Source: Glutinoglossum americanum (lineage: Eukaryota; Ascomycota; Geoglossomycetes; Geoglossales; Geoglossaceae). Taken from it: DNA of 64,000 nucleotides. Location: the NCBI GenBank assembly GCA_020080175.1, contig JAGHQL010000144.1, forward strand, positions 1 through 64,000. The letters run 5' to 3'. A program made the translations under genes and the position numbers. Below are positions 22,777 through 35,900 of the stretch, piece after piece. The notes under the pieces were generated by a model. The model made no database searches, was not told the origin of the DNA, and worked only from the letters and a program-made list of their open reading frames with translations. Positions within the stretch are counted from its first letter, which is position 1; the number at the start of each line of letters is the position of its first letter.

Positions 22777-23888
22777 TCGATCTTGATGTTTTTTTTCTTT
22801 CCTCTTTTTTTTTCCCTTTCTCGTTTCTTGGGAGGGAGAAGGAGATGGGAGAAAAGAGAAGGTGAAGAGGGGGGGGGGAAGGGGGAAAGCCTATTATATT
22901 GCTTTTCTTTTCTTTTTTTTTTTTTTCTTCTCGTTTTTCAGGGCTCTTAACATTATATATATATATATATACACTAGTGACTTCTTTCCCCCCCCCTCCT
23001 CTCCTCCCTCACTAATTCACTAGAAAAAAAAAAACGGAAAACACAATATCGGGGCACTCCTTTTTTCCTGGGTGGGAGTTTTTTTTTTTTTTTTTTCCAA
23101 AGGCATGAAAACTTCCCCCGTTTTTTCCCCACCTCTTCTCTCCCTTCTCCTTCCCTCCTTCATGCTTCATGTCATTGGCTTGGCTTTGTGCTGGTCCCTC
23201 TCCGGCTCTTTTTTTTTTTTTTTTTTGGTTCCGGGGGTGGAGGGGGTTGGGATTGGAATTGGAATTGGAATCAGGGGGAGGAGGTGGGAAGGGGGGGTGG
23301 GGAGATTTTACATAGTCGTATTGTGTATTGAATTGAATTGAGAGGGGGTTACTGTTACCTTTTTTTTTTCCCCACCCTTCTGTCCGCTATGGGTGAGAAT
23401 AGAAAGTAGTCTGAAGATATTATCGTGATCGTGATCGTGATCGTGATACTCTTCTGGGAGGGCCCCTCTCCAGCGATTCTTCTTTTTTTTTTTTCAACGA
23501 AAATTTTTAGATTTGGAAAAAAAAATCTATCTAGAACGTACGGGTAATCGAAGCGGGAGGAGAATGTGAAGTGAAGAGTATGCGAGAGTTTTGCTTTGAA
23601 GGTTGATGATATCGCTGAGGTTGGGATATAGAACTTAAACACTAAAAAGTTAGAATAGAAGGGGGTGAGGGAAGATGGCAGGGAAGGGAAAAGGGAAGAG
23701 ATTGAAAAGGAGGGAAAACACCCCGACCCTCCCTCGACCGTCCCTTTGCCGGTTATTTTCTAAATTCCCACCTTACCGTACCATGCCGTACTTTCTGTCT
23801 GCCCCCTTCCCTCCATCCACAAAAACCAAACTAGTATAAAAAAAATAAAGCAACGAAAATTGGGAGGGGAGATGCAAAAGGAAGAGGT
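22777..23888. other. Convergent 3' region with long homopolymer tracts
   Basis: 1.1 kb between two convergent stops. It is dense in simple sequence: T runs around 22915-22927, 23079-23098 and 23209-23226; G runs near 22869; (AT)n at about 22954-22971; ggaatt repeats near 23250-23270; and gtgatc repeats at 23423-23448. No coding frame. It probably includes both 3' UTRs. Confidence 0.7.
23423..23448. repeat. Hexamer microsatellite (GTGATC)4
   Basis: About four tandem gtgatc units lie in the convergent 3' region between the GH17 and STRAP-like genes. Confidence 0.85.
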
Positions 23889-25343
23889 CTATCGCCATAG
23901 CCCATAGGGATGACTGCAGAATTTCCACAGCTTGATGGTCCCATCCTCGCTTCCAGTGGCGTAGAGCTTCCCGCCTGGCGAGAAGCTGACGGACCAGATG
24001 GGGCCGTGATGGCCTTTATATACGTCTGTTTGAGAAGAAACCAAAGGCATTAGTTGTGTTGTACTGTGATGACGGGACTGGATAGGATAGGTGGCGAGTC
24101 AGTTGCAAGGAGTAAGGGGGAGAAAAAAAAAAATAAGACCTACCCAACTCCTTCTCACTCTCATAATCATACACTCTAACCCATGTATCCCCGCTTCCCC
24201 CCGTCACAAACCTTCCACTCTCGGCATGCAAAGCCACGGACGCAACTTCATACGGGGTCTTCACGCTCTTCAGCAGCTGGCGCGTCTCCATGCCATCGAA
24301 GAAGTACACGGTCTTGCCCGCCGCGATGCTCAGAATCCCCGGGGCGCCACTATTGATGTCGAGCTCGCAACTTCCAATCGGGCCGTCCACTTCGAATGTG
24401 CTGATGGGGGAGCGGGAGCGGAGGTCCCACCAGCGGACTATCTTGTCGTCGGCGGCGGTTACGAGGATGTTGGAATCGGTGCCCCAGACTATACTTTTGA
24501 TGGTGCCGTTGTGGACGTTGGGGCCGATTTCGTAACTAGGAGTTGTAGCCGCTGCGCCGTTTGTAGCAGCGCTATTATTGCCGGGCGGGAGGGGGCTTGC
24601 TGGGGAGGCGGTGGTGCTGCGGGAGAGGTCGAAGATGCGGAGCTTCTTCTCGGCACCGCCAGTAGCCAGGATAGTGGGGTGGGGGTTCGTGGGGAAGGCT
24701 ACAGCTCGGACTATGTGAGCGTGTTGAAGGGTGTGTATTGTCTCCCCAGTGTGGGTATCCCAAACTTTACTAGTGGGAGGGTAAGGAAATATATCAGCCG
24801 TTTGTTTTTAGGTCATGAGGTTGCTGTTATTTGGCTGGAGGATGAAGCGGACGACTTACGCGGAGAAATCCGCAGAACCGGTGGCGGCGAGAGACGCATC
24901 GGAGGACAGACGGGCTTGCCAGACCGCGCCTTTATGGCCAATGAAAGTACCGATCCTACAAGTCGATTAGTATGTTGGCCCTCCCCCTTCGACAGAAAGC
25001 TATGTGTGAGCCCACCAGTCACCAGTTATCCCATCTCGAAGCATAGGGTTGTTATCTGAACCGATGTTAACCAGGTGACCCGCGCCGTACCATCTCAGAG
25101 CTTTCTAGATCTACCTTTACAAGCAGAAATAATATAATACTGATCGTCGTCCACGACGGGAGAAAAGCTCAGGTGGGTAACGGGCCGAGAGTGTCCATGG
25201 CAAGTCAATGGGACGACTTTCGGAGTCTCTGCGGGCAACATTTGCGTCAGTAGAGGTCCTCTAAAAAGGGCTAGCGGCCCTAGGCAGCGAGAGAATCCCT
25301 GGGAGGGACATAGGCGGTGAAGAGAGTACCCACCTGAAGCCAT
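23889..25343 (-). CDS. STRAP/unrip-like WD40 protein
   Basis: Six exons: 25343-25334, 25228-25115, 25055-25016, 24955-24860, 24769-24144 and 24025-23889, giving 340 residues (human STRAP 350). Exon 1 encodes only MAS plus one base. The protein reads [17 protein letters not shown], then [87 protein letters not shown] and [12 protein letters not shown]. This is one WD40 propeller in the order typical of STRAP, which works with the SMN complex in animals and is linked to translation and signalling; the fungal role is less defined. Two introns split very short exons. No damage seen. Confidence 0.93.
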
Positions 25344-26718
25344 AACTCCAGCCGTAATATCTCAAGGCCGAAATAAATGAGATTCGTTTCGTTCGTGTTC
25401 TAGTCGTCGTATTCGCAGAAAATAGAAAGGGTGTTCCTATGCAAAATATCTATATCGCTATTCCCCCCTCAAACTCAATCCCCCCAGAAAAGGACTCGAC
25501 GTCAATTAGTCTACTCCACCAGCAGCCGAGCCGTCGTCAATCCGCCGTCCTCAACCAATCTCTCCACAGCAACGCAGACGACGCAGCAGCGCGTATGCGA
25601 GCAGAGAGAGGTGTGCGTGAGCAAGAGCGATATCTCTTTCTCAAGAGGTGAGGTTTCTGGTCAATCTCCGCGCTTAAGAGCCACTCGGGGGTTGCAAACC
25701 GCAAAAAGGAAATCCTAAGAAAACAAGAACAGGAAAAGAGCAGAGAGAGAGAGATCGTGATAATAAAGTCGTTAAAATTCGTTACGGACGTCAATAGGCT
25801 GTCGTTTTTGGACCCGTTTCTTTTATTTCCGTTCCAGCAACCAAAGGCGTTGCATAGGATAGGATGATAGGAAGGGAAGGGGGAAAAAAGTCATCGACCG
25901 AGTACCAGTTCGCGCGAATTCGTAGACGCGGGTGTGGGGTTCGGGGTCTTAGCGCTGGGGTCATGTGATGTGGCTGCCGTCGCCCGCAAATAAGAAAAAA
26001 GGGGCCATTCGAAGTTCCTATTCTGCCTAAATGCGCTGAAAACTCTGTCTTGATATTCTCGGACAGTTGGTTGGGGACGAGCCGGGGTTCTTTTGGGCCG
26101 CGCTGTCTTGCTTACGGGCAAAAAATACTGGCGGCCCGCGGAAAGGCTCTTGGTTCGATGGAGGCGGTGAGATGAAGGGGGAGCTGAAGCTGAATAGCCT
26201 GATTACTTGCTACGCAGGTACGCTTTGGGGGCAAAGGCACAGAGGAACGGAAAGGGCAGGCAGAAGAAAAGAGTTTTTCTTTTTTGGGGGTTTTCCCGCT
26301 GGTGACAGTATCAAACTCGACTAGTCACTACATGTACCATAAAATGCTTATCTTCATCCTCAAATCCACATGTAGACAGGTATTCAACCCGTTTATATCA
26401 GGAGATCTATGGCTATTTACAGATCGGCGGCTTGCTTAGCAATTTTTTGTATTTCGAAGGCATAGGTATATGCCAATATCCAGCCGCCTCTAGGATCAAC
26501 AACAACCTATAGAGCTTGCATCGTACTAAATACGCTATTAGAGTCCCACTTAAAAATGCGCCATCACCTCCGAGACCCTCTCGTATAATTACCCCTTCCA
26601 CTAGAAGGAGAGCAGGGCGATATTTAATTAAGCCTTCACTTGATTCAGAACGCATGCATGACTCGGAGATGGCCACTAATTTCCAATTGAATAGTAAACG
26701 TCTCCCATACTGAGCAAC
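25344..26718. promoter_or_regulatory. Gap: STRAP-like upstream region
   Basis: 1.37 kb with only short frames that lack any recognisable domain. It should include the promoter of the minus-strand STRAP-like gene. Confidence 0.4.
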
Positions 26719-27538
26719 CTATGTCTTACTAAAGTAGCACTCCCAAAAGCGCGCAGTGAGAAAGCCGGGGGAAATAGGCAGTAGAGGTATCAAGAAGCCA
26801 GCTGCTCGCGGATAAAATATCTCACCTTTCTTGTATAGGGTCTCCAGATCACGTCGTACATGGAGTGTACCAAATAGCGGTGGTGCGATGGCATTGCTAA
26901 ACTGCGTATCGGTCTGCCTGGTACCGGCTGGACTTCGTACTTTAAAGCGATGTGTGCGGAGAATCAATTTCATCTGGACGGCTGCAAAGAAACTCCCGAC
27001 ACCGGAGACACAATAAGCTCCCATACGAGCAAGGAGAGTAGAGATTGGTTTGCAAGCGTGACGGTCACTACCGAAGGCCATGAAACTCATAAATGCCAAG
27101 GCCAATGACGGGGCAGTTTCCTTGAGTAGAGTAGTCCTATTCGTTGCTCCGGATTTTGTAGCCGTCTCTGCAGTTTGTGCAGCCTTTTCAATAAGGTCTT
27201 GAGTACCGGAACCCATTGTATGTGCGGGGGTCGGAGTAGATAGACTCGCCGTAGTGGGCTGTCCAAGATGATACACCGGCCTTGCGGCTGAAGGATAAGT
27301 GGATATATTGGGCGACGACCTGCTTCATGGCTCCACGGCTAACTATGCTAGACACGCGCATACTAGCGTTGCCCGCTCGAACATGCTTCGCAACGTCACT
27401 CTTTCTAGGCACCCTTAGTTTCACCGACTGTTTCTTAAGCCCTTCGCGAATCCCAACTGTATAATCGTTTATGTGAGGAGAAGGGATTGGAACAAAAAGA
27501 ACATTAGTCGTGGTGATGATAGACGGCTGGATTTCCAC
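26719..27538 (-). pseudogene. Possible degenerate gene of unknown family
   Basis: Two overlapping minus-strand frames (27538-27188 and 27276-26719) show partly protein-like composition. The second has a Thr/Ala-rich start, hydrophobic stretches (LALAFMSFMAFG and GFLIPLLPISPGFL) and no conventional ATG at its 5' end. I recognise no family, could not find convincing splice sites joining them, and cannot exclude that both are chance frames. Confidence 0.25.
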
Positions 27539-29144
27539 AAAAACGAGGACACCATGTTGGGAGATCGTTCTCGGGTCTGAGCGGGTAAAGGTATCATGGA
27601 AGGCCCATTAGAGGGAGTCGTTCTATTCTAATGAATTAATTCCATGAACAGAATAGATTGGGGTGGTGTGCTGCATTAGGGCTAGGGGAAGGAGCTGTGT
27701 GTAAGAATGGCTTATTAGCTCATTGTATGTAAAATCCGGACCCTCCACCCTGTGGTCAAGTACTCCCAACCACTTGTTTGCCGAAGGAGGAGTGTACCTG
27801 GCGCATATGTTATAGTGCTGCCTGTCTTGGACAGCGGCGAAATGGGAAACTGCTTGAAATTTCTATTAGTAGGCCAATCCTCTTGGTATATTAGAGCGAA
27901 CTTACCGCCTGGAAAACCTCGGTGGTGAGTTGACAAACACATACAATTGTAAGGAGTATTCTACTCAAATTGACGGTTTGAATATGTATTCCTCATTCGG
28001 CCTTGGTGACTCTTAGCAAATGGTATGGAATATAGTGATGCAGGGAAGTTTATAGAATGACAAACCAATATGAACGCGGTTTGGGTTGGGTCAAATGACA
28101 TGCGCTATTGTATTGTTGATATATGTGCTGATATCCATCCGTACCCCAAGCCTCCCTAAGAGCTATTGGAGTCATTTCGACCATAGCTGGGGTTAGTGCT
28201 CTGATTTGCTTTATGAAATCTCAGAGGATGACATGCTCGGGGGCTGTATGGTGAATGACATGACATTGGGGTGTAAAATCGTGTAGTCGGCTGTAAGGAA
28301 CTAGCGATTGACCTCGTTCTGACTGAGGACGCTCTCCAGTCGTTCCGACAACCAACATAACTGATAGCTGGGACATAGGAATATAGTCAGGGTCTCAGGG
28401 GCTACCGTCTTTTGCCACTCAATAAAGACAACCTGCTCCGCGAAGCAGCAGAGTGCAAATTTGAGTATGATTAGCTCTATAACGATTCCCTGAGATATCG
28501 GTAATAAAGACTCTAAAATGCTGATATGAAATAACCAAAGGCGGTGAAGCTGCTCATAAGGGAGGATAGGGCTATGCCTTAGAGTCGTGATTCTCTCCAA
28601 TTGGCTAGTTCGATGCCCCATCCCCGAAGAGCCCACAGGCTGGCTCACTGAATTGCGGATAACTAGGAAAATGTGAATAACCCCTTCGATCCCAATAACA
28701 TACCATATCTTATTTGTGCTGAAAACCGTATACGATTCCGGCAAATCTGAGGGGCAACTGACGAGACCGTAAAACGAGATACTGGGAGGGCAGGCTGAAA
28801 AACTTTTTGGCCACGGTGCTAGATAGGCCTCTAGCTGGGCCCGGTGGGCTATTTACTAGGTCTAAAAGCAGCGGGATCAAGCTCTGGCATGTTGTTTGGG
28901 GGTTCTGAAGGCGTGCATTGGTGATGCTTAACGGTAGGGTAATTGGAATACACCACATAAATGGAATTGTTGTCGAGAGCGATTAGCCATGTGCGTTCCA
29001 GTTAAAACGTTAGGATAACAGTGTGAGGGGCTTGGATCGAGTGGCGGATATCGGGGAATCTCTGGGCAGGGCGGGGCGGAGTTGTCGATCACCCGCCACA
29101 CAATCGAATTCAACACCAAACTGAAGAAGCCCACCTCTGATATT
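27539..29144. other. Gap: unexplained, a few short frames
   Basis: No supported gene. A minus-strand frame at 28301-28744 (147 codons) has two hydrophobic stretches but no recognisable family and could be chance in AT-richer DNA. The promoter of the kelch gene should lie just before 29145. Confidence 0.4.
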
Positions 29145-31395
29145 ATGGGAAAAGACAAAAAAGCAAAGCAGGTGGAGAAGAAGATTAGGGTGGCTGAGAA
29201 GGCGAACAAGAAGGCGGCTCAGAAGGAGAAAAAGGGAAAAACAAAAGGGCGCCGCCCTGGCGACGAGAGCGATGCGGAGGATATCGACCTGGATGCAGTC
29301 TTGGAAGAGTACGCAAGGCAGGTGAGTCTCCTGTCCTGTCACTCACACCGCTGGGCCTGTACGAATTTCTTTACTTACGATCATCGATCGCATAGCAAGC
29401 CCAATTTCTCAAGGTCACCGAAGTCGTTTCTGATCCGCCGTCCCCTCGTTCGTCCTCCACTCTTGTTGGCTCGCCGTCAAACAGCAATGAGTTGTTCCTC
29501 TTTGGGGGAGAGCTCTTCGACGGCGCTGTCGCGAAGTTCTACAATGATCTTTACGTGTACCTAGTTGACAAAGACGAATGGAGGGTGGTGACTAGCCCAA
29601 ATACACCACTCCCACGAAGTGGCCACGCTTGGTGTAGAGGGGGGAATGATGGTGGGATATACTTGTTTGGAGGTATGGAACAGGTCTCTTTTTTTTTCTG
29701 GTGAGGTTTTCATGAAATTTACGCGTGTAGTTTTGCTCCAGGCGAGTTCTCATCCCCGAAGCAAGGGACCTTTTATCATTACAATGATTTCTGGAGGCTG
29801 GATCCCGGATCGAGGGAATGGACAAGAATAGAATCGAAAGGGAAGGGGCCTCCAGCTAGGAGTGGCCATCGTATGACATATCATAAGGTTTGCGTTGCTC
29901 TTTGGATAGGTTGGACATCGGCTTATTCTCACTGCAGAATTTTATATTGCTTTATGGTGGATTCCAGGATACGTCGCAACAAACAAAATACCTCTCTGAC
30001 CTCTGGATATACGACTGTGCGAACTACATATGGCATAACCCGACGCTGCCACCGCATTCGCAGCAGCCAGACGCCAGATCGTCGTTTTCATTCCTTCCCA
30101 ATGAAGGAGGCGCAGTCATCTTTGGTGGATATTCGAGAGTCAAAGCAACAGCAACTGTCGGGAAGCAGACTCGCGGAGGAGGTCAAGCCCAGCGCACAGT
30201 CTTGAAGCCCGTGGTGCATCAGGATACTTGGTTCTTACGTGTATCTCAGCCAACGGCCACCACCTCGTCAGGCTCGGCCCCAACGATCCGGTGGGAACGA
30301 CGGAAGCGGCCAGCGAACGCCCCCAACCCTCCGCGCGCTGGGGCAACGATGGCCTTCCATAGAGGGCGTGGGATTGCTTTTGGAGGTGTGCATGATGTCG
30401 AAGAGAGTGAAGAGGGCATCGATAGCGAGTTTTTCAACGCATTGTTTGCGTGGGGCACAGAGAGAAACAGATTCTTTCAGCTGACCCTGCGTCGGCCCCG
30501 CACACTAAACGCGAAGAAACAGCAGGTTTCGGACCGGGTTGCAGGGAAGAGGGAGCGCGGAAAGGCTGACGAGGACGAACTACTACGTAACCTAGCGGCA
30601 CTAGAAGCTGGTGGAAGTGTCGCAAATGCTCAATCTATCTCTTTAACAAAGAACCCCGAGGACATTGAGCCTTCCGCAAAGACTGTTAAGGAAAAAATCT
30701 TCGAGATGCCACACCAGCGCTTCAACGCACAATTAGCTGTGCAAGACGATGTGCTCTATATCTACGGTGGCACTTTCGAGAAAGGCGATCGGGAATTTAC
30801 CTTTGACGAGATGTGGGCCATCGATCTCGACAAACTGGATGGGGTGAGGGAGATATTTAGGCATGAGCCGGGGAACTGGGTGGGCAGTGAAGATGGGGAC
30901 TCTGAGGATGAAGACGAGGATGAGGACGAGGACGACGAGGATGAGGAGGAAGATGGCCCGGACCCTGAACCAGAAGAGAAACCCATTTTCGTCTCCAAAG
31001 ACACTCCCAGAAAAGCTCGCCGAAAAGGAAAAGCCCCAGATACGCCCTCCCTGACTACCCTCAGTACCTCCGAGCCTCCCGAACCCGTCGAATTCCTAGA
31101 ACCCGAACCCGAACCCGAACCCGACCCCTCTCTCCCCCATCCACGTCCCTTCGAGGCTCTCCGTGACTTCTACGCCCGCACCTCCGCGCAATGGCTCTCT
31201 CTCCTTCCCATCGGTAAATCATCTACGAAGGAACTTCGTACTGAGGCGTTCAGGCTTGCGGAAGACAAGTGGTGGGATTGCAGGGAGGAAATCCGGGCAT
31301 TGGAGGATGAACAGGAGGATGCGGGGATCGGGGAGGTTGTGGGGATTGGGGAAAGGGGAGGTGGGGAGGGAGGGGGAGCGGGCAGGAGGAGGTGA
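29145..31395 (+). CDS. KEL3: Kel3/KLHDC4-like kelch-repeat protein
   Basis: Four exons: 29145-29321, 29396-29672, 29742-29887 and 29938-31395, giving 685 residues; all introns are 50-74 bp. The N-terminus is very basic (MGKDKKAKQVEKKIR with KKAAQKEKKGK). Kelch blades follow: LFLFGGELFDG, NDLYVYLVDKDEW, GIYLFGGEFSSPKQ, NDFWRLDPGSREWTRI, LLYGGFQDT, AVIFGGYSR, IAFGGVHDVE and LYIYGGTFEKG. After an Asp/Glu-rich run and an EPEP repeat comes a C-terminal DUF4110-like segment (FYARTSAQWL to WWDCREEI) and a Gly/Arg tail. This is the architecture of yeast Kel3 and animal KLHDC4. Function is poorly known; the basic N-terminus and acidic region suggest RNA or ribosome association, which is inference. Confidence 0.93.
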
Positions 31396-32976
31396 GGAGA
31401 GAGAGAGGGGGGGTAGTTACTGGATAGCGAGTGCGTATAGGATAGCAGCATTTCTCTACTAAACTTAACTCACCTGCTGGCCGATGCATATACAGCTAGG
31501 TCAGAGAAGTCTCCGGAAAATGCCACATGGCACTTGCCGTCCCGTCCACCCCTATTTTTCAAATTGTCGTGATGAATCTTTCGACTGATTGTGAGTAATT
31601 AATAATGGGGAGAGTCCGAAAGGAGATAATAGAGGCGCAGCGATTAGCATTGATAATTTGGAGAAAGAGTCAAAGTCAATCCAGAAGCACCAACTCGGGG
31701 TTGAAAATGCTCTGAACGACCCAAAAAGGTCTCGACTGGGTCAAGGTGTATTTATGTATATATATTCTGGTTATTATAGAAGGAAAAAAATATTAACAGT
31801 GCCTTCAATGCGATTACTATTTATTGTATCTAAACTTCAGGAGTTTTGTTCGCGCCGCCGAGAATAATTGGTAAAGTAAGCGCTGTGATGAAGTTGGGAG
31901 GTGGGTGGTCTATTATGAAGGATTTTGTGTGAGCACCAAAGGTGTAGTCTTCTGAAAAACTTCTGACCCGACCCAGCCTATCTAACCGGGTACCCAGGTT
32001 ACCCAGGCTGGCGTAACACAGTAGGATCTTGGTGAAGGATACGGTGGGCGGGCATGCGGGTTGATTTGTTGTTGTACATGGACATGCGGAATGAAGATGC
32101 CGGAACGGAAGTGCTGGACCGAGCATTTTAATGCCGGAATGAATTCAGCAGCTCTAATATTGCAATAACCGTATCTGCTTGACTGAAAGTGTCTATTCTG
32201 GGGTGTAGATCTGTTACTTCGGCGGAGGGGCATTGCGTTCAGTTGTCTTGTTGTTTACGTTTCTTCAATTTAAGCATAGGATCCGTTGAGACCGCTTGCT
32301 CTTGTAAAGACTTAAGACTTTAATGAATATATAATTTTATACTTTTTGCCTTACAAGGCTTCGCGCCACTTATATTCCAATAGAACTAATTACGAGGAGG
32401 GGACCGTGTGAGAATGTGTGGTCATGGTCCTAGGTCGTGTAAACAAAAGAATCACGCTGGGCGGAGCGAATTGGGTTGTTGCCAATATCTGACTGAGGCG
32501 GCGTTCCACCATTCAACCACCTAGAGAGCCTATTGGGGTGACCGACAGGCTTTCTTGGTATGCTCCCTCACGGCTGAAATGGGAAGATGGCAGGCTGCAG
32601 GCTGGCTAGAGGAAACCAAAAGGGGTTTTAGGACATCCTTCGCCAAGGCTGGTACCTGTCGATGGCTTGGAAAGACGCCGCCCAATCAATCTACCTCCAA
32701 CCGAATCAACGATCGTTCGTCGAGCACTGCGTGATTTTGTCGATGAGAGCTGCCATTGGCAGCGAAATTAGGGGTCGATAGAAACAATGAGTCATTACCG
32801 GGGGTAAACGTGGGAACGCCCAAAACAGGTCGCGCTTACAAGCTGGAAGTTATACGGGCGCGTTGTGCTGTGGCAGCTTTGGCCGGCGCTCTCTAAATCT
32901 TACTGCTCTTTAGGACCAGGTCGCTCAGTATGAGACCACCAGCTTTACACTGATTGCGCTCGCTGCTTCCTGCAAC
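31396..32976. other. Gap: no gene recognised, upstream of the NLR gene
   Basis: 1.58 kb between the kelch gene and the NLR gene. It is AT-richer around 31740-31830 and 32300-32370. No repeat, RNA or coding segment could be supported. Confidence 0.45.
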
Positions 32977-35900
32977 ATGGCCGCTCGAAGAGATGTATCA
33001 ACGCCCTTCGTAGAAGATGATTGGGGAATGAAGGTGCTCTATGAGCCTAAGGAGGAAGTCCAGACAGAGCATGAGATCATCGAGCAAGTTAACCAATGCT
33101 CTCCGTCACCAGTGATGTCCTTTGCTAATACCAACTCTTTTGATAGTATCATTGCGGTTCACGGGCTGATGGGCCATCGCATAAAATCATGGACTCATCC
33201 CATGTCAGGCAAGATGTGGTTGCGAGACTTCCTCCCTTCTACAATACCTTTTGCGCGGATTATGACCTACGGCTACGATGCCGACCCGCGATCGCCTAAT
33301 ACTTTGGCCACGCGCAAACGCTGCTGCAAGCCGTCAACGCTGAAAGAGGGGCCGAGGTTTGTTTCTCACCTTGCTAGCGGTGGGAACTTGAGCTGACTTT
33401 GGTAGATTGGCAAGCGTCGATTAATATTCATTGGTCACAGTCTTGGGGGGCTGATAATTAAGAAGGCAATCTTACCCCTGTTGCAAGGCCCCTCCCTCTG
33501 GACCGCAATTGCTGACGACTTGGAAGGCACTTCTTCTGTCTAGAGAAAACGACGACAGGGTGTTCAAGCTGACGTATGGGATTGTCTTCATGGGAGTGCC
33601 GCATCGGGGTGCTTCCCTCGCAGACTTCGCCATAAGCCTGATGAAATTTGCTGCGCCTATATCATTGGGCTCAACGGTTCTCCTTGGAGACCTGCAAATG
33701 GACTCGGCTACTCTTTCTCAAATGGCATATTCCTTCTCCTTATACAACATCGTTACTATTACATATCTGCAAAAGAGTCTAACAAGACGAAGGCCGGCTT
33801 CTTCCGCCGTCACTTGGTATACTCTAGAAATTTAGGTTAAGGTGATAGTTCTGACTTCATGACATAGATTGTCGCGCCAGAATCTGCTGTTCTGAATGCC
33901 GGTCAACGAGAGCAACAGTTCTCTATTCCTGGTGCGGACCATCGGCAGGTCTGCAAATTTGGCTCGCTGAATGGAGGGACGTACAGGATTATCTCTTCGA
34001 GCTTGCGTTCGATGGCAGAAGGGGCTGCGAAGCCGGTGCGTGGCAAGATTGCCTTTGCTCAAGTCCATCTTAGTCACATTCTGCACGATTTATCCCTGAC
34101 ATGTCAAAGCTAGATTCCCAAACCTGACCTTTGTAAATACTTCATGGTTCCGGATAACCTTTCGGCACACTTTGTTGGTCGGGATGACGAGCATAAAATG
34201 ATTCGAGACACATTGCAAAGCCCGCAAAGCAGTTTTAGGCGCGTACCTCTTTACGGCATGACCGGAGTTGGAAAAACCCAACTGGCGTACGCTTACGCAA
34301 CTGAGAATAAGCGCAACTACATGGCAGTGTTCTTCATTACCTCTTCTACCACTGCGGACATTGGCCTACGCTACTCAGAAATTTATAATACTTTACAGCT
34401 TCCTCGTCGCGTCGCCAACGATCAGAAAGGGCAGATCAACGAAGTCAAACAATGGCTTGATCGCAACCCAAACTGGCTTCTTATATTTGACGATGTTCAG
34501 GAAGAGTGGTATAACGCATTTACGGAGTTCCTCCCGCCAAGAAAGGGCCACATCCTCATCACTACCCGTAGCGAGCGAGCAGCGAAGACATTTGCTGAAG
34601 GATCTAGAAACCTCTGCCTACATGTCAAGGAACTGAACTTGGAGCCTGCTGTTGATCTTTTGCTTTTGGCTGGTTCACAGCGAACAGATGACGAGGACCT
34701 CCGTGCCGTCGCCCGCGAGGTTGCCAAAGAACTGGGCAATCTACCGGTAGTGCTGGAATTTACCGGCAGAGGCTATCGATCTAAGACTCAACTCCAAGAG
34801 GTTCTGGCTGACCTAAGAGATGCTGACATGAAACGTCGCTTCATCCTCGATCACAAGGACCATATTGTGGGGTATACGGCTGCCGGCATATCGAACGTCA
34901 GCATCCACCAGGTGCTCCAATGGACGGTAGAGAGACTTGAGCCTGAGACTGCAAAGCGAATCTGGTACGTCACTGCCTTCCTGAACCCAGCGTGGATTGC
35001 ACGGTTATTTTTCGCGGAGCTTCCTGACGAGAGCGAAGAGTCACTACGAATGCTTGCCTCCAACCCGCAGAAGACGAGAAATGGCTTAACCCAAATGTGG
35101 GATCTTGGTCTGACGAGCCTTGCAGAAGGGTCCGATGACTACTGGATTCATGACTTGATTCACGCGGCCAATAGAGCCTCTCTTGACCATGAGCAAACTG
35201 CTCAGTACTCCACATTTGCTACCCGCTGGATCCTTGCTGGTTTCCCCGATTACGGCAAATTTGGGAAGTGGGACCATGGAAGGAACTATTTGAAGCATGC
35301 TTTGTCCTGCCGATCGTGGATGTCCACGCTCAATCTTTCCAATCGTGCTTTGGGCAATCTATTTTCCAAAGCTAGTGATTTTGCAAGATTTACTGGGGCA
35401 TTTGAACTGGCAGAGGATCTAGGTCGAGATGCCCTTAAAGTATCGGAGAGTCATACTGAACACGAGGGTGATCACGACGTATTCAAAGCTAGGGACAGCC
35501 TAGCATCAGCATTACGGCGTCAGTCAAAGTTTCAAGAGTCTGAAACTTTATTTCAAATCAATCTCGATGCTCAAGAGCGAATACTTGGAGAGCTGCATCC
35601 AATCACTCTCGGCACAATTAATGAGCTCGGGTGGATGCTCTATCTTAAGGGGAATTGTGAAGAAGCTGAAAAGCTCCTCCGCCGTGCGAAAGCTGGACGT
35701 GAGGAAGTCCTCACGCCCTCCGCCGGGCCGACACAGCACACTTACCAAAACCTTGCAGCTTGCCTTACGAAGCTTGGCGGCGCTGAACGACTGAAAGAGG
35801 CGGAAGAGCTCTACACACTGGCTCTTGAAGGACACCTGAAAATCTTTGGTCCGAAGCAATTTTGGGTTCTTCACATAAAAAGCAACCTGGCCAATCTTGA

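Noticed and set aside
24091-25059. 322-codon plus-strand frame opposite the STRAP-like gene
   Set aside because: It is antisense to five well-supported WD40 exons and has no domain of its own.
28301-28744. 147-codon minus frame with hydrophobic stretches
   Set aside because: No recognised family, no convincing splice partners, and hydrophobic frames arise easily in AT-richer DNA.
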